DNA of 64,000 bases, taken from positions 1 through 64,000 of the forward strand of contig NMRB01000942.1 of assembly GCA_002633025.1 (NCBI GenBank), written 5' to 3'. Under the pieces are notes generated by a model. It had not been told where the DNA came from. It was given only the letters and a program-made list of their open reading frames with translations, and did no database searches. Of this stretch, positions 44,481 to 54,310 are shown in pieces (the first letter of the stretch is position 1; each line of letters starts with the position of its first letter). Position numbers and translations under genes: made by a program. The DNA comes from Notospermus geniculatus (lineage: Eukaryota > Nemertea > Pilidiophora > Heteronemertea > Lineidae).

Positions 44481-44583
44481 TAAACAATAAGTCGTCTCAA
44501 AATTTCGCAAATATGCGAAATTTGGAGACGACTTTATGTTTACTCTCGTTTTGCGTGTCGTTTTTTGTGCTCTATGTTGAATA
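44481..44583 (+). mobile_element. Short retroposon-like insertion with 14-bp duplication (A)
   Basis: Flanked by TTCCAATGTGGTAG at 44467-44480 and 44584-44597, an exact 14-bp repeat. The insert is an inverted dimer (TAAACAATAAGTCGTCTC... pairing with GGAGACGACTTTATGTTTA), then a tail TTTTGCGTGTCGTTTTTTGT. Same family as 47518-47768 and 59368-59501. Confidence 0.75.
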
Positions 44584-44881
44584 TTCCAATGTGGTAGAGT
44601 AAACAATACATTGATATGCTAGTAAGTATTGACAGCAGATATAATAGGGAGCGCCAATTGGTCACGTGATGACTACTGATAGAGCAGACGAGACACCTAG
44701 CGTTGACCTAGGCCCATTGTTCGAGAGATGCGGTTCACCAAGCACGGCCAATCACACCTTGAATCGTCATGAATAATAGGTGGCATTGGTGTACTATCAG
44801 TTCAAAACCACGCGTATATTCTCGCGTGGTCTGCGTGATCGGTGTTCCCTATTGCGTCACCTTAAAACCACTCACTATGGT

Positions 44882-45296
44882 GGCCTTCCATTGGAGCGTT
44901 TCCGCAAGCGAGTTACACGCGCGGAGCCAAGCGAGGCTCGTGCGAGCCCGAGTTTTGTAACTTTTCCATTCGCGCGTTACGACACAGATGGTTGGCGCCG
45001 AATTGGTACTGCTGTCGTGTTTCCCTGACGATTTGTGGCCGCGTACATACTTTCAACATGGCTCAGAAATCATGTGCATTCAGCACGCGAGTTGCAAAAA
45101 AAGGTCGAATCGAGATCGACTTTTTTTTCCGCGCACGGGCCTCTCGCTCGCGAGAAGAAAAAGTCATCCTCTCAAGCTTGTCTCGCGATTGCCGAAACGA
45201 GTTCATGGAAACACCTCAATTAAAATGAATCGGATTGACTACTCGGCACAGTATTCATGGTATTCCGCGCACGAAAACGCTCCAATGGAAAGCCAC
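44882..45296. mobile_element. CCATTGGAGCG-family MITE, copy 1
   Basis: Left end GGCCTTCCATTGGAGCGTTT and right end AAACGCTCCAATGGAAAGCC. Inner blocks (GCCGAATTGGTACTGCTGTC, TTTCAACATGGCTCAGAAAT) are shared with copies 2 and 3. Confidence 0.6.
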
Positions 45297-45501
45297 CCCA
45301 AGGCCTGCTTTCCATTGGAGCGTTTCAGCGCGCGATTCACATGCGCGGAGGCAAGCGAGACACGTTCGAGTTATTTGTAACCTTTTCCATTCACGCGTTA
45401 CGACGCAGAAGGTTTGCGCCGAATTGGTACTGCTGTCGTGTTCCCCTGACGATCTGCGGCACATCGGTAGTTTCAACATGGCTCAAAAATCAAAATGCGC
45501 A

Positions 45502-46022
45502 GCCTGCTTTCCATTGGAGCGTTTCAGCGCGCGAGTTACACGTGCGGTGGCAAGCGAGAGGCGTACAACTTTTTTGACCTTTTCCATTCAAGCGTTACGA
45601 CACAGGGTGGTTGGCGCCGAATTGGTACTGCCGTCGTGTTCCCCTGACGATCTGCGGCCGCGTACATACTTTCAACATGGCTCAGAAACCATGGGTCATA
45701 TAAATAAAGACGAGCGAATGCTTTTACTTCACATTTGTACAGTATTGCCAAATGCATTTGTATTGCAAAATTCAAGCAAAAGCATCTGCTACTCTTTATT
45801 CATATGACCCCATGTGCATTCAGTGTGCCAGTTGGAAAAAAAGTCGATTCGACATCGACTTTTTTTCGCGGGGCTCTCGCTCACGAGGAAGCAAGTCGAT
45901 CCTCTCGTGCTCGTCTCGCGATTGCCAAAACGCTTTCATGGAAACGGCCAAATGAAAATGGATTGGTTCGACTTTTCCGCACAGAATTCCGCGCGTGGAA
46001 ACGCTCCAATGGAAAGCAGGCC
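45502..46022. mobile_element. CCATTGGAGCG-family MITE, copy 3 nested in copy 2
   Basis: Ends GCCTGCTTTCCATTGGAGCG and its complement GGAAACGCTCCAATGGAAAG-CAGGCC. It carries a further insertion at 45693-45810, making a three-level nest. Confidence 0.65.
45693..45810. mobile_element. 118-bp MITE nested in copy 3
   Basis: Ends GGGTCATATAAATAAAGA and its near complement, flanked by CAT (45690-45692 and 45811-45813). Copy 1 has the empty site (AAATCATGTGCATTCAG, about 45068). Confidence 0.7.
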
Positions 46023-46226
46023 TGTGCGAGCAAAAATTCGATTCGAGATCGACTTTTTTTTCCGCGCGCGGGCCTCTCGCTCGCGAGAAAAGAAAGTCTA
46101 TCCTCTCGCGCTTGTCTCGCGATTGCCGAAACGCGGTCATGGAAACGGCTAAATGAAAATGAATTGGATCGACTTTTCGGCACACAATTCCGCGCACGGA
46201 AACGTGCCAATGGAAAGCAGGCCTAA

Positions 46227-46358
46227 GGGCTTGTGTCCACATGTGCGTTTCACGCTGCGTGATGCGTAAACTCTTTTGTTATTTTCCGCCGCTCTCTGCT
46301 TCCAAACAATGGGCGAAGCGTCAAAACGCAGCGTAAAACGCACATGTGGACCCAGGCC
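46227..46358. mobile_element. MITE, TTAA chain element 1
   Basis: Ends CTTGTGTCCACATGTGCGTT and its near complement AACGCACATGTGGACCCAG; flanks CTAA and TTAA (46359-46362). Confidence 0.7.
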
Positions 46359-46362
46359 TTAA

Positions 46363-46900
46363 GGCCCCGTTCACACGGACACGCGGAAGTCGTATAGCGT
46401 ACAGCGTAAACATACTTCTAGCTTGAGTCAATGAACTGTTCACACGACTGGCGTCAAGGGGCGTATGCGTATAACATGTATAATGTACAGCGTTAGTAAC
46501 GCGCACAAATACCTCTACAGTATTTTTACGCGCGTAAATGCTTGACGCCTGGGAGATTACGACGGAAAACACCTGTGATGACGTCATTATAACCTCCGTG
46601 CTGGAGGAATCGTCGTCGTATCATCTTAATTTTATACCAACCGCATGGCCATATACGCATCAGGTGTGAACAGTCACTGCTAGCGTTAACGCATGACGTT
46701 AACACGCTACGCTCTACGCACTACACCTTCTAGCTTGAGTCAATGAGCTGTTCACACGTTACTGCTGGCGTAAATGCATGGCGTTAGCGCATTACGCTCA
46801 ACGCCATATGCCTACGCGTGCTGTGTGAACGAAGTATTCTTACGCTATACACGTTACGCTCGACGCTATACGCCATTCGCGTGTCCGTGTGAACGAGGCC
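46363..46900. mobile_element. MITE, TTAA chain element 2
   Basis: Ends GGCCCCGTTCACACGGACAC and GTGTCCGTGTGAACGAGGCC (one mismatch), flanked by TTAA at 46359-46362 and 46901-46904. Interior rich in ACGCTATACGC-type repeats. Same family as element 4, in the opposite orientation. Confidence 0.8.
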
Positions 46901-46904
46901 TTAA

Positions 46905-47243
46905 GCTGCGTTTAGCTGACACGCGGTAAGCGGAATGCGGATCGCGGAAACGGAATGCGGTATACGAAACGCGGTAAATATTCCGCGTGTTCCATTTATC
47001 TGCACGCGGTATCACTTCTGTTTTTTTAAGCATTGCGCAAGTTTGGTCTGTCCCTATCCAATAGGGCGCGGATTTTTATTCCGCGCGGAAAAATCGCTAC
47101 ACCAAAAGATCGGTCTTTCCGCGTTCCGCCTATCCGCGTTCCGCAAATGGATGAAGGGAAATGGCTTGGAGTGAACAAATGTCTATTCCGCGTTCCGTTT
47201 CCGCGATCCGCATTCCGCTTACCGCGTGTCAGCTAAACGCAGC
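46905..47243. mobile_element. MITE, TTAA chain element 3
   Basis: Ends GCTGCGTTTAGCTGACACGC and its exact complement; the arms pair for about 60 bp (GGTAAGCGGAATGCGGATCG). Flanks TTAA and TTTA (47244-47247). It lies between two inverted copies of one other family. Confidence 0.8.
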
Positions 47244-47247
47244 TTTA

Positions 47248-47903
47248 GGCTTCGTTCACATGGGCATGGGCACGCGTAGGCGTTTAGCGTAGAGCGTAAC
47301 GCGTTAATGCCAGCAGTGACGTGTTCACATGTGGTGCGTATATGGCCACGCGGTTGGTATAAAATAAGATGATACCGGCGACGATTCCTTCAAGACGGAG
47401 GTCACAATGACGGCATCACAGGTGTTTTCCGTCGAAATCTCCCAGGCGTCAAGCATTAACGCACGTAAAAATACTGCAGAGGTATTTGGGCGCATTACTA
47501 ACGCTATACGTTATACGATATTAAACAAGAAGTCAATCTCCAGAATTCACGAATTTTCGACCCCAACCGGGGTCTTTTTCAAGTGGAACTTTACAATCTG
47601 AAACTCTAGAAAAAAAACTTTACAATCTGAAACTCTTTTCTAGAGTTTCAGATTGTAAAGTTCCACTTGAAAAAGACCCCGGTTGGGGTCGAAAATTCGT
47701 GAATTCTGGAGATTGACTTCTTGTTTATTATCATTTTGTGTGTCAATTTTGTGCTTTTTGTACCTTGGCTATACGTTATACGCATACGCCCCTTGACGCC
47801 AGTCGTGTGAACGGCTCATTGACTCAAGCTAGAAGTATTTTTACGCTCTACGCATTATGCTCTATGCTATATACGCCCAACGCGTGTCCGTGTGAACGAG
47901 ACC
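47248..47903. mobile_element. MITE, TTAA chain element 4 (carries a retroposon-like insertion)
   Basis: Ends GGCTTCGTTCACATGGG and GTGTCCGTGTGAACGAGACC, flanked by TTTA and TAAA. Internal blocks match element 2 in reverse (CTCATTGACTCAAGCTAGAA, GACGCCAGTCGTGTGAAC). Interrupted at 47518-47768. Confidence 0.7.
47518..47768 (+). mobile_element. Short retroposon-like insertion with 14-bp duplication (B)
   Basis: Exact 14-bp flanks CTATACGTTATACG at 47504-47517 and 47769-47782. The insert contains two 88-bp arms (47522-47609 and 47640-47727) that are perfect complements around a 30-bp spacer. Each arm has the hairpin GACCCCGGTTGGGGTC followed by GAAAATTCG. Tail TTTTGTGTGTCAATTTTGTG. Confidence 0.8.
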
Positions 47904-47906
47904 TAA

Positions 47907-48057
47907 AGCCTAGCGCACATTTGCGGCATAACTCAAAGCGTTAGGGGTGTTTTAAAAGTCGACTGGCCCAACGCTGTCGACTGGTCATTAGCCAGGTCAG
48001 TTGATTTTAACAGACACCTCTAACGCATTGAGTTTTGTCGCAAATGTGCGCTAGGCT
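47907..48057. mobile_element. MITE with TAA duplication (chain element 5)
   Basis: Ends AGCCTAGCGCACATTTGCG and its complement, flanked by TAA (47904-47906 and 48058-48060). The TAA flanks and AGCC/GGCT ends recall the Harbinger-like element at 38503-38858. The core is shared with 40376-40470. Confidence 0.75.
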
Positions 48058-48060
48058 TAA

Positions 48061-48430
48061 AGAGAGACATGCGAAAAATATTGCCCGGCGGGCATAAGTT
48101 GTCTGAGTTGTAGCGCCGTCTGTTAATACACGGTGACACTACGCTATATCACAGGCCCATGTAGAGCTATTAGTGAGCTTAGAACACGTATCGAACCAAA
48201 AAACACTAGTTTGTAAAAAACACACCCCGAGCTCACGAATTTATAAGCTCGTGGTGTGTTTTTAGATACGTGTTGTGTTGTTTAGATACGTTTGGTTAGA
48301 AAAATGTTCGAAACTCACTGATAGCTCTACATGCGCCTGTGATATAGCGTAGTGTCACCGTGTATTAACAGACGGCGCTACAACTCAGACAACTTGTGCC
48401 CGCCGGGCAATATTTTTCGCAAGTCTCGCT
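48061..48430. mobile_element. Foldback MITE, TTAA chain element 6
   Basis: TTAA at 48057-48060 and 48431-48434. Arms of about 125 bp nearly identical in inverse (TATTGCCCGGCGGGCA, GTAGCGCCGTCTGTTAATAC, TGACACTACGCTATATCACA). Confidence 0.8.
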
Positions 48431-48521
48431 TTAAGTGTCCAAACGTGACAGGATGGCTGCCACTAGATGTCCGAATACACAGTTAAAATCAGACCAGTCT
48501 GGACACTTGTACTGAGGGGTG

Positions 48522-49553
48522 TTAATGCGTTATCAAAGAATTGAACTCATCCTTGAATATTTTCAATTTACTCGAATAAATCAGGAAGTTGAAACTGTTG
48601 TTAATCATTGAGAATGATGTGGAAAAGAGGCCTAACAACAACAAGGCTTGTGTTTCTTCGGATGAGAAACCAGGGAACGCTCCAATGATGTAGCGACAAT
48701 AGTTGAAGATGCCCCAGACTATTACGTAAGGAAGGGTGGTGATCAGGTAAAGGAAACTGACAAACAAAAGGCTTATTAAACTGTTGTTGTCTGACCGACT
48801 TTTGACTGTTTTCTCCAACGCGTTTTTCCGGGCAGACCATATTCCAGACACAATCAGGCAGTTTAAGAGGAGGATCAAAATGCAAGGAAGTGTGTAAGGA
48901 AAGAAATCGTCATTTAACTCTACTAAAAGATATCCTTCCAATTTGGTGAAGTCGGTCACTTCAAGAAAACATACAAGGTTTGTTGCGTAACCAGTTCGGA
49001 AATAGTACACTTTAAAAAAGACTAGGATGGGAACGTTTACCAAAATAACTATAGTCACCATGAATCCAATCAGCAGCCGGCGTCGCCAGTTCGTCATCAG
49101 CACATGAATCTTTAAGGGGAACCAGACGCCGACACATCTTTCTAATGAGAACATTACAATAAGGTACGAGGAGATGCAAGAACATACACGATGCTGATAG
49201 CGGAAAATCTTACAGACGACCTGTGGTCCGACCGATAAGGCAGGTTGGATAAAGAAGTAACCGTTCGTCTCTCCAAGTATTCCGGTCACCACCCATGAAA
49301 AGGCACCGTAAAGTAGGGTACCAACGTCTGAGGCAGCCAAAGGACCCAGGTAGGTCGCTGTCACGTGATCCTTTCTCCGGCATCTCCAGAATATTATCAT
49401 GGATAGGATGTTTCCACTGATACCGACGATGATGACGACACCTATGATGTACTTGTTTGTGAACTCAGTCACCAAACTGATGATCAGAAATAACAATGAA
49501 ACATTCTCTCCTGTCGACGAAGTTGGTGATTTGGATAACTCATTCGTAGCCAT
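48522..49553 (-). CDS. Class A GPCR, copy 3, intact
   Basis: Single-exon frame. I chose ATG at 49553 (MATNELSKSPTSS) because it aligns with the start of copies 1 and 2; a longer frame to 49595 would add 14 residues that the paralogs lack. 343 residues; N-glycosylation site ENVS; seven TM segments; GISGNILSMI in TM1; ERC after TM3; TTLPY in TM6; NSFNFLIY in TM7; C-terminus KLKIFKDEFNSLITH. The third inner loop and second outer loop differ most from copy 1. Plasma-membrane receptor, ligand unknown. Upstream, a TATA-like box lies 128 bp before the ATG. One of only two array members without disabling changes. Confidence 0.85.
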   Translation of the reverse strand: MATNELSKSPTSSTGENVSLLFLIISLVTEFTNKYIIGVVIIVGISGNILSMIIFWRCRRKDHVTATYLGPLAASDVGTLLYGAFSWVVTGILGETNGYFFIQPALSVGPQVVCKIFRYQHRVCSCISSYLIVMFSLERCVGVWFPLKIHVLMTNWRRRLLIGFMVTIVILVNVPILVFFKVYYFRTGYATNLVCFLEVTDFTKLEGYLLVELNDDFFPYTLPCILILLLNCLIVSGIWSARKNALEKTVKSRSDNNSLISLLFVSFLYLITTLPYVIVWGIFNYCRYIIGAFPGFSSEETQALLLLGLFSTSFSMINNSFNFLIYSSKLKIFKDEFNSLITH

Positions 49554-49680
49554 TTTCTGGAACATTGTCGTCCATGTGAGACTGGCGAACAGCACGGAAC
49601 GGAAAATATTGAGGAATGTGCAGCCTGAAGGGCAGCGAATCAGTGAATGATGATGTCTTCATTCTTTATTTATAGTCGGG

Positions 49681-49688
49681 TATAAATA
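49681..49688 (-). promoter_or_regulatory. TATA-like box upstream of GPCR copy 3
   Basis: Minus-strand TATTTATA in the conserved context GTATTTATACCCGAC, 128 bp before the ATG; shared with copies 2 and 4. Confidence 0.45.
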
Positions 49689-49973
49689 CATATTCATTTT
49701 ATGATTGGTATCTCAAATGTGCATCATGTATTGGAGAGCATTCTATTTCCGATCCGTTTGTTGACTTGATAAAGGCGAAGGGATATTCTTATTTTGCTTT
49801 CAGCTGGTAAATCTATTCTTGGATGTTTTGCAACAGGTCATTATCCTTGGATTATATGCGAATCCATGTTTCAACAAGTATGCTTGTTATGGTACCAGAC
49901 ATCATGGGATTATACTTATCCAGCTGTACTGTATGGTGATAACGGGCCGTTTAGAACGTTCCTTAACATTAAA

Positions 49974-50150
49974 GATAATGTATCACGACTTCATTGCTTA
50001 CATTCTGTGTTTGTAAACATTGATGTTTACATTATGTTATCTTGGACTTTTGGGACATGCGAACCCACCAAATTGAATACTTTCGGTATCAGAAGAATTT
50101 CTAGAGGGGCGTGCTACCAACAAGTTACTCATAAGACAAAGAAAGACTGG
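49974..50150 (+). repeat. One-ended copy of the TTAA MITE of GPCR copy 2
   Basis: Matches the reverse of 43113-43360 (AGATAATGTATCACGACTTC, CCAAATTGAATACTTTCGGT, AGAAGAATTTCTAGAGGGGC). The second end is missing. Confidence 0.7.
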
Positions 50151-50167
50151 ACCCAAACAAACAAAAT

Positions 50168-50313
50168 GTGGCAAAATGGTGGCAAGTGAAAGCAACTGTG
50201 ACCGTCCGAGAGGGTGTATCGTTTTCAGAGGTAGTTTGGAAGTGCCTTGTGGCTGTTCGTAATTTCTACCTCTGCCGCTTGGGGTTTATATCTATTAAGT
50301 TCAGCTTTAACGT
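50168..50313 (+). repeat. Single arm of tRNA-headed foldback, family A
   Basis: GTGGCAAGTGAAAGCAACTG, CCGAGAGGGTGTATCGTTTT and TTAAGTTCAGCTTTAA match the right end of 26293-26922; the tRNA-like part is absent. Confidence 0.65.
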
Positions 50314-50734
50314 GTTTAAAGTCCTTCTTGCACCACAAAAATAAATTCTCACTCTTTTTGAGCTTTGTACAGCATTCAGACACAACTACATTTTGCTGTT
50401 TGTTTCATGAAATTATGTTAAGTAGTAAGCGAGATATCAAGGATTTTGTCAGTCAAAATCATTGGGCTAAAAACCGTACTGTGAACGACTTCAACAATGC
50501 GAATATGCTAATTTATTCGTGGCGTATTACTAGGGAAAACTTCATTCGAATTTGACCCACCCAGAGCACGCTGGACGCATGGTTTCTGCATGATAATTGC
50601 ATTTTGTTGAATTTCCCATCACATTCATTGCTTAATTTGTTCACTACGCCGCTCTAATCAGGGAAATGACATGTTCATTATGCAGAATCCCTAGTGTGAC
50701 ATCACTTAATGAGGCAGTCTTACACCATTCTGAT
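50314..50734. other. No gene recognised
   Basis: AT-rich spacer, no paired repeat or domain seen. Confidence 0.35.
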
Positions 50735-51180
50735 TATCTGTCCGTCGTCGTCGTCGTCGTCCGTTAGCAGGGCACGTTTCGTAACCGCTGGAGCTATTGA
50801 TCTGAAACTTGGTACATATATACCCCTAGGTCAGATGACCTATGACACCAAGTTTCGGTCCGATTCGATTCTTGGCTTGGCCTCCAGGTGGCCAAAACCA
50901 AAAACACATAAGTGCAATAACTCCTTAACTAATGACTGGATCATCTCCAAATTTTTATCATAGGTGTATCTAATTAGCATACATAACATATGTAACGGGT
51001 TTTTGATTTGACCTACTCTTGAAGGTCACAGAGGTCAAAGTTCGACAAAAGTAACGAACCTGCCGCAGTTCTTAATTATTTCACCGAGAGTCTTCATATT
51101 TTGCATAATCGTGTATTAGAGGGGTACCTTCAAAAATATCGAGTTTCGGCCCGATCGGACATCCAATATGGCCACCAGGT
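50735..51180 (+). repeat. AGCTCAC family, 5'-truncated copy
   Basis: CGTCGTCGTCGTCGTCCGTT, AGCAGGGCACGTTTCGTAAC and CTGAAACTTGGTACATATAT, then GGGTTTTTGATTTGACCTAC and CACAGAGGTCAAAGTTC. The AGCTCAC palindrome is missing. Confidence 0.65.
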
Positions 51181-51204
51181 GGCGTAACCTGAAAATCATC
51201 CAAG

Positions 51205-51370
51205 CCTTACCGGTGCCTTTTTTACCATTGCCTTATTTACCAGTGCCTTTTTACCAGTGCCTTATTAACCAGTGCCTTTTTTACCATTGCCTTATTTACC
51301 AGTGCCTTTTTTACTGCAGGGCCTTTTTTACCGGTGCCTTTTTTACCAGTGCCTTTTTTTACCGTATCAC
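51205..51370 (+). repeat. Minisatellite, TTTACCAGTGCCTT units
   Basis: About eleven imperfect units of 13-19 bp between the AGCTCAC-family copy and TTTACCGTATCACGG. Not coding. Confidence 0.65.
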
Positions 51371-51884
51371 GGTAAGGACACCCTCTAAACAATACATGAA
51401 ATGAGTAGTATTCATATGTAAATAGCCCACGTCGGGCAGTTCCTGATCCCTTCTGATAAGCTATTGAAACATTTATTGAAGCTCAGGGAAACTTTCCCCC
51501 AAAACGTTTTTGAATCCACGCCTTAGTTTTCGATCGCAAAGGCCGACTGACTTTGCAACTACATGTAGTCGACCGATAAAAAAGCGATGAAACTTTCGTC
51601 CCAAGTTACGATTCCGAGCGACGCCACAATAGTCGGCGACTTCGGTCGCTTGCGTATGGTTCCCTGAAATGGTCGCAAGTGTGGTGGCCTGCGAGCGACC
51701 GCGCACGCGATGGTTGCCTGCGACGTCGCGATCGCCAGTCTCGTCGGTGGTCGCAGGATGTGTGTACCATGCTTTAGCTGTTAGCGAGACAATCGTAGTT
51801 CTGTACCTCTCATGATCTTGTGATCTAATGTTAATGCTGTACATTGTACTGACAGTGAACATCATCCTGTTACATTAATGCCTT
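51371..51884. other. No gene recognised; GGTCGC-rich patch
   Basis: 51600-51770 has repeated GGTCGC/CGACC motifs resembling the 2.1-3.2 kb MITEs, but I could not define ends. Confidence 0.35.
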
Positions 51885-52649
51885 ATCCAAGAGTTGAGTT
51901 CATCCTTGAATATTTTCAATTTACTCGAATAAATCAGGAAGTTAAAACTATTGTTAATCATTGAGAATGATGTGGAAAAGAGACCAACCAAAAACAAGGA
52001 AAGAAATTATCAGTTACTTCCTCTAAAAAGTATGCCGCAAATTTGCTGTAGTCGGTCGCTACAAAGAAGCAGGTAAGGATGGTTGTATCGCCATCAAAAT
52101 CGGTCTGAAAGTCATACACTTTGAAAAGCACTAAGATGGGAACATTTACCAGCAAAATTATAATCACCATCACACCAATCAGCAGCCGGCGTCGCCCGTG
52201 TGTCATCAGCACATGAATCTTTAAGGGGAACCAGACGCCGACACATCTTTCTATTGAGAACATTACAATAAGGTACGAGGAGATGCAGGAACATACACGA
52301 TGCTGATACCGGAAAATCTTACAGATGACCTGGGGTCCGACCGATAAGGGAGGTTCTATGAAAAAATAACCATTGGGTTTCCCTAGTATACCGGTGAATG
52401 CGCACCGTAGATTAAGGTGCCGAAGTCGGAGGCAGCCAAAGGGCCCAGGTAGGTCGCTGTCACGTGGTCCTTTCTCCGGCATCTCCAGAACACTATCATG
52501 GATAGTATGTTTCCACTGATACCGACGATGATAACAACACCTATGATGTATTTGTTTGTGAACTCAGTCACAGAACTGACAATCCTAAAAAGCAATGAGA
52601 CACCCGCTCCCGACAACGATGATGAACTTGATACGTCATCTGTGACCAT
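51885..52649 (-). pseudogene. GPCR copy 4, broken by deletions
   Basis: Start MVTDDVSSSS at 52649. TM1-TM2 intact, then about 11 bases are missing near 52398 (relative to copy 6), shifting the frame. The second frame (51958-52482) runs through TM3, ERC and TM4 and ends after NFFPCFW. Bases coding late TM5 to early TM7 are deleted: near 51997 the sequence jumps from the TM7/C-terminal segment directly to TM5. C-terminal remnant at 51885-51996. Confidence 0.85.
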
Positions 52650-52797
52650 TTTTCGAATGTTTGTCGGATATTGGTGTTTGATAAACAGCAAAGAACGGTA
52701 AATAGTGAGAAATGTCATGAATGTGTAGCCTGAAGAGCAGCGAATCAGTGATCAACAAAAATATCTTCGTCCTTTCTTTCTTTATAATGTAGTCGGG

Positions 52798-52805
52798 TAT
52801 AAATA
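52798..52805 (-). promoter_or_regulatory. TATA-like box upstream of GPCR copy 4
   Basis: Minus-strand TATTTATACCCGAC, 149 bp before the copy 4 ATG; conserved with copies 2 and 3 although the gene is dead. Confidence 0.35.
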
Positions 52806-53278
52806 CATATTTACTTTGTGACTGGCATCTCAAACACGATTCATGTGTCTGAAAGCACTCTATTTCTGATCCCTTTGTTGACTCGATTATTTCAATGATT
52901 AACACTTCCACCTACATACATGTATTACACAGACGAAAACGAATGTACTATTTGCAACTTTGAGGGAAAACGGGAGTGTCAAGGAGTGGCTTGCACTATT
53001 GACGAGACCAACCTCCTTGAAAACTTCAATTCTTTGCGAACTAATGTAGTTCTGTCGTTGTCGTGTTCCGGTGGACCACTACAATTGATAGATGTTGTGC
53101 TGATTGTGAAGACCATAGTGTCACTTTAATGCCTTATCCAAGAGTTGAGTTCATCCTTGAATGTTTTCAATTTACTCGAATAAATCAGCAAAAGAGGCCA
53201 CACCAAAAGTAAGGCTTGCCTTTCATCTGATGAAAAATCGGGAAATGCTCCAATGATGGTCGTATAATAATTCACAAT

Positions 53279-53429
53279 AGGGAGGTTTAGAAATCAAGCG
53301 ATCAACGTAAACGTTAACGACAACGTTATTTTTGTCACGAAAATGCAATATAAAATCTGGTTAATGTGTAACATGAAAAATAACGTTATCGTCAAGTTTA
53401 CGTTTACCGTTTGATTTCTAAACCTCCCT
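53279..53429. mobile_element. 151-bp MITE, AAT duplication, in GPCR copy 5
   Basis: Ends AGGGAGGTTTAGAAATCAA and its complement (about 20 bp), flanked by AAT (53276-53278 and 53430-53432). GPCR copy 6 has the empty site (TGACAATACCCC). Confidence 0.85.
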
Positions 53430-53581
53430 AATACCCCACTCATTGACGTAAGGTATAGTGGTGATCAGGTAAAGTAAGCTGACAAGCAAAACGGCTGACG
53501 AAGCTGGTACCGTTTGGCTTTTGACCACTGTCGCCGATGCCACTTTCCGACAATGTCCCAAATATAATCCAAACTATTTAA

Positions 53582-54310
53582 GGGCGAGCCAACGTTTTGA
53601 ATTTTTGAAACGTGGCCAGGCGTTGTAAATAAAAGATGTCAAAATACCATAAAAGTACAAGATATATGACGGAAATGAAGGCACTTGCGGGGTCTATAAG
53701 TCAAAAGGAATTGAATGAGATGTATCTTGGAACGCACTAATTAGCTAATAAGTCGAAACAAAAGACTAGTAATCGGTACACTTTCCCACGAAATGGTACA
53801 TTTTGAGGATAAACGACATGTGGATCACAAAGTTCGAGGTTTTTTCTATTTAGTCCACCCATTTTGACAGCAATATTTTCAACAGGTATAGAGTACTCGG
53901 CATGTGAATTCCGATGAATGCTGCCAGATTTTCTAAAACAGGGCGGCCATATTGGATTTGGATTTTACTTCCTGGTTGTCCTTTGTGTACTGAGCGTGTA
54001 TGGTGTACATGAACAGCATGTCAGGACACCCTCGCCACCCCAGGTTCTATGGGTTTGTGACATTGTTGCCACACCTTCAATGTGTCATTTACATGCTTCC
54101 TCTCCAAGAAAATTGTACCTGTTTTTCGTGTTTGGTGAATTTCTTTGTTTACGATTATGTAATGTAATTAAGCTGTAATCCTTGGGACTTTCCTCATTTT
54201 CTGTGTCTATAAAGCACAGTGATCACATTGGACTATAAAAACAGTCAACTGGGGGTGTCTTTATTGCTTTTCTCAGAGGGGCCTGGATAATTCACAATGA
54301 TGGCTCGCCT
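53582..54310. mobile_element. 729-bp TTAA element in GPCR copy 5
   Basis: Ends GGGCGAGCCA and TGGCTCGCCT, flanked by TTAA (53578-53581 and 54311-54314). GPCR copy 6 reads CTATTTAAAAGGAAAATC at the site, i.e. empty. No coding frame of note. Confidence 0.75.

Larger units (their letters stand above)
45302..46223. mobile_element. CCATTGGAGCG-family MITE, copy 2 (host of copy 3)
   Basis: Left end GGCCTGCTTTCCATTGGAGC and right end complementary at 46196-46223. Interrupted by copy 3 at 45502-46022. Compared with copy 1, the blocks on either side of the insertion are in the right order. Confidence 0.65.

Noticed and set aside
45235-46242. Overlapping frames up to 190 codons on both strands
   Set aside because: They lie in the GC-rich MITE nest and follow its inverted repeats; no domain and no conservation between the copies' frames.
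49554-49595. Longer N-terminus for GPCR copy 3
   Set aside because: The upstream 14 residues start at a non-ATG codon and are not shared by the paralogs; the ATG at 49553 aligns with the other copies.
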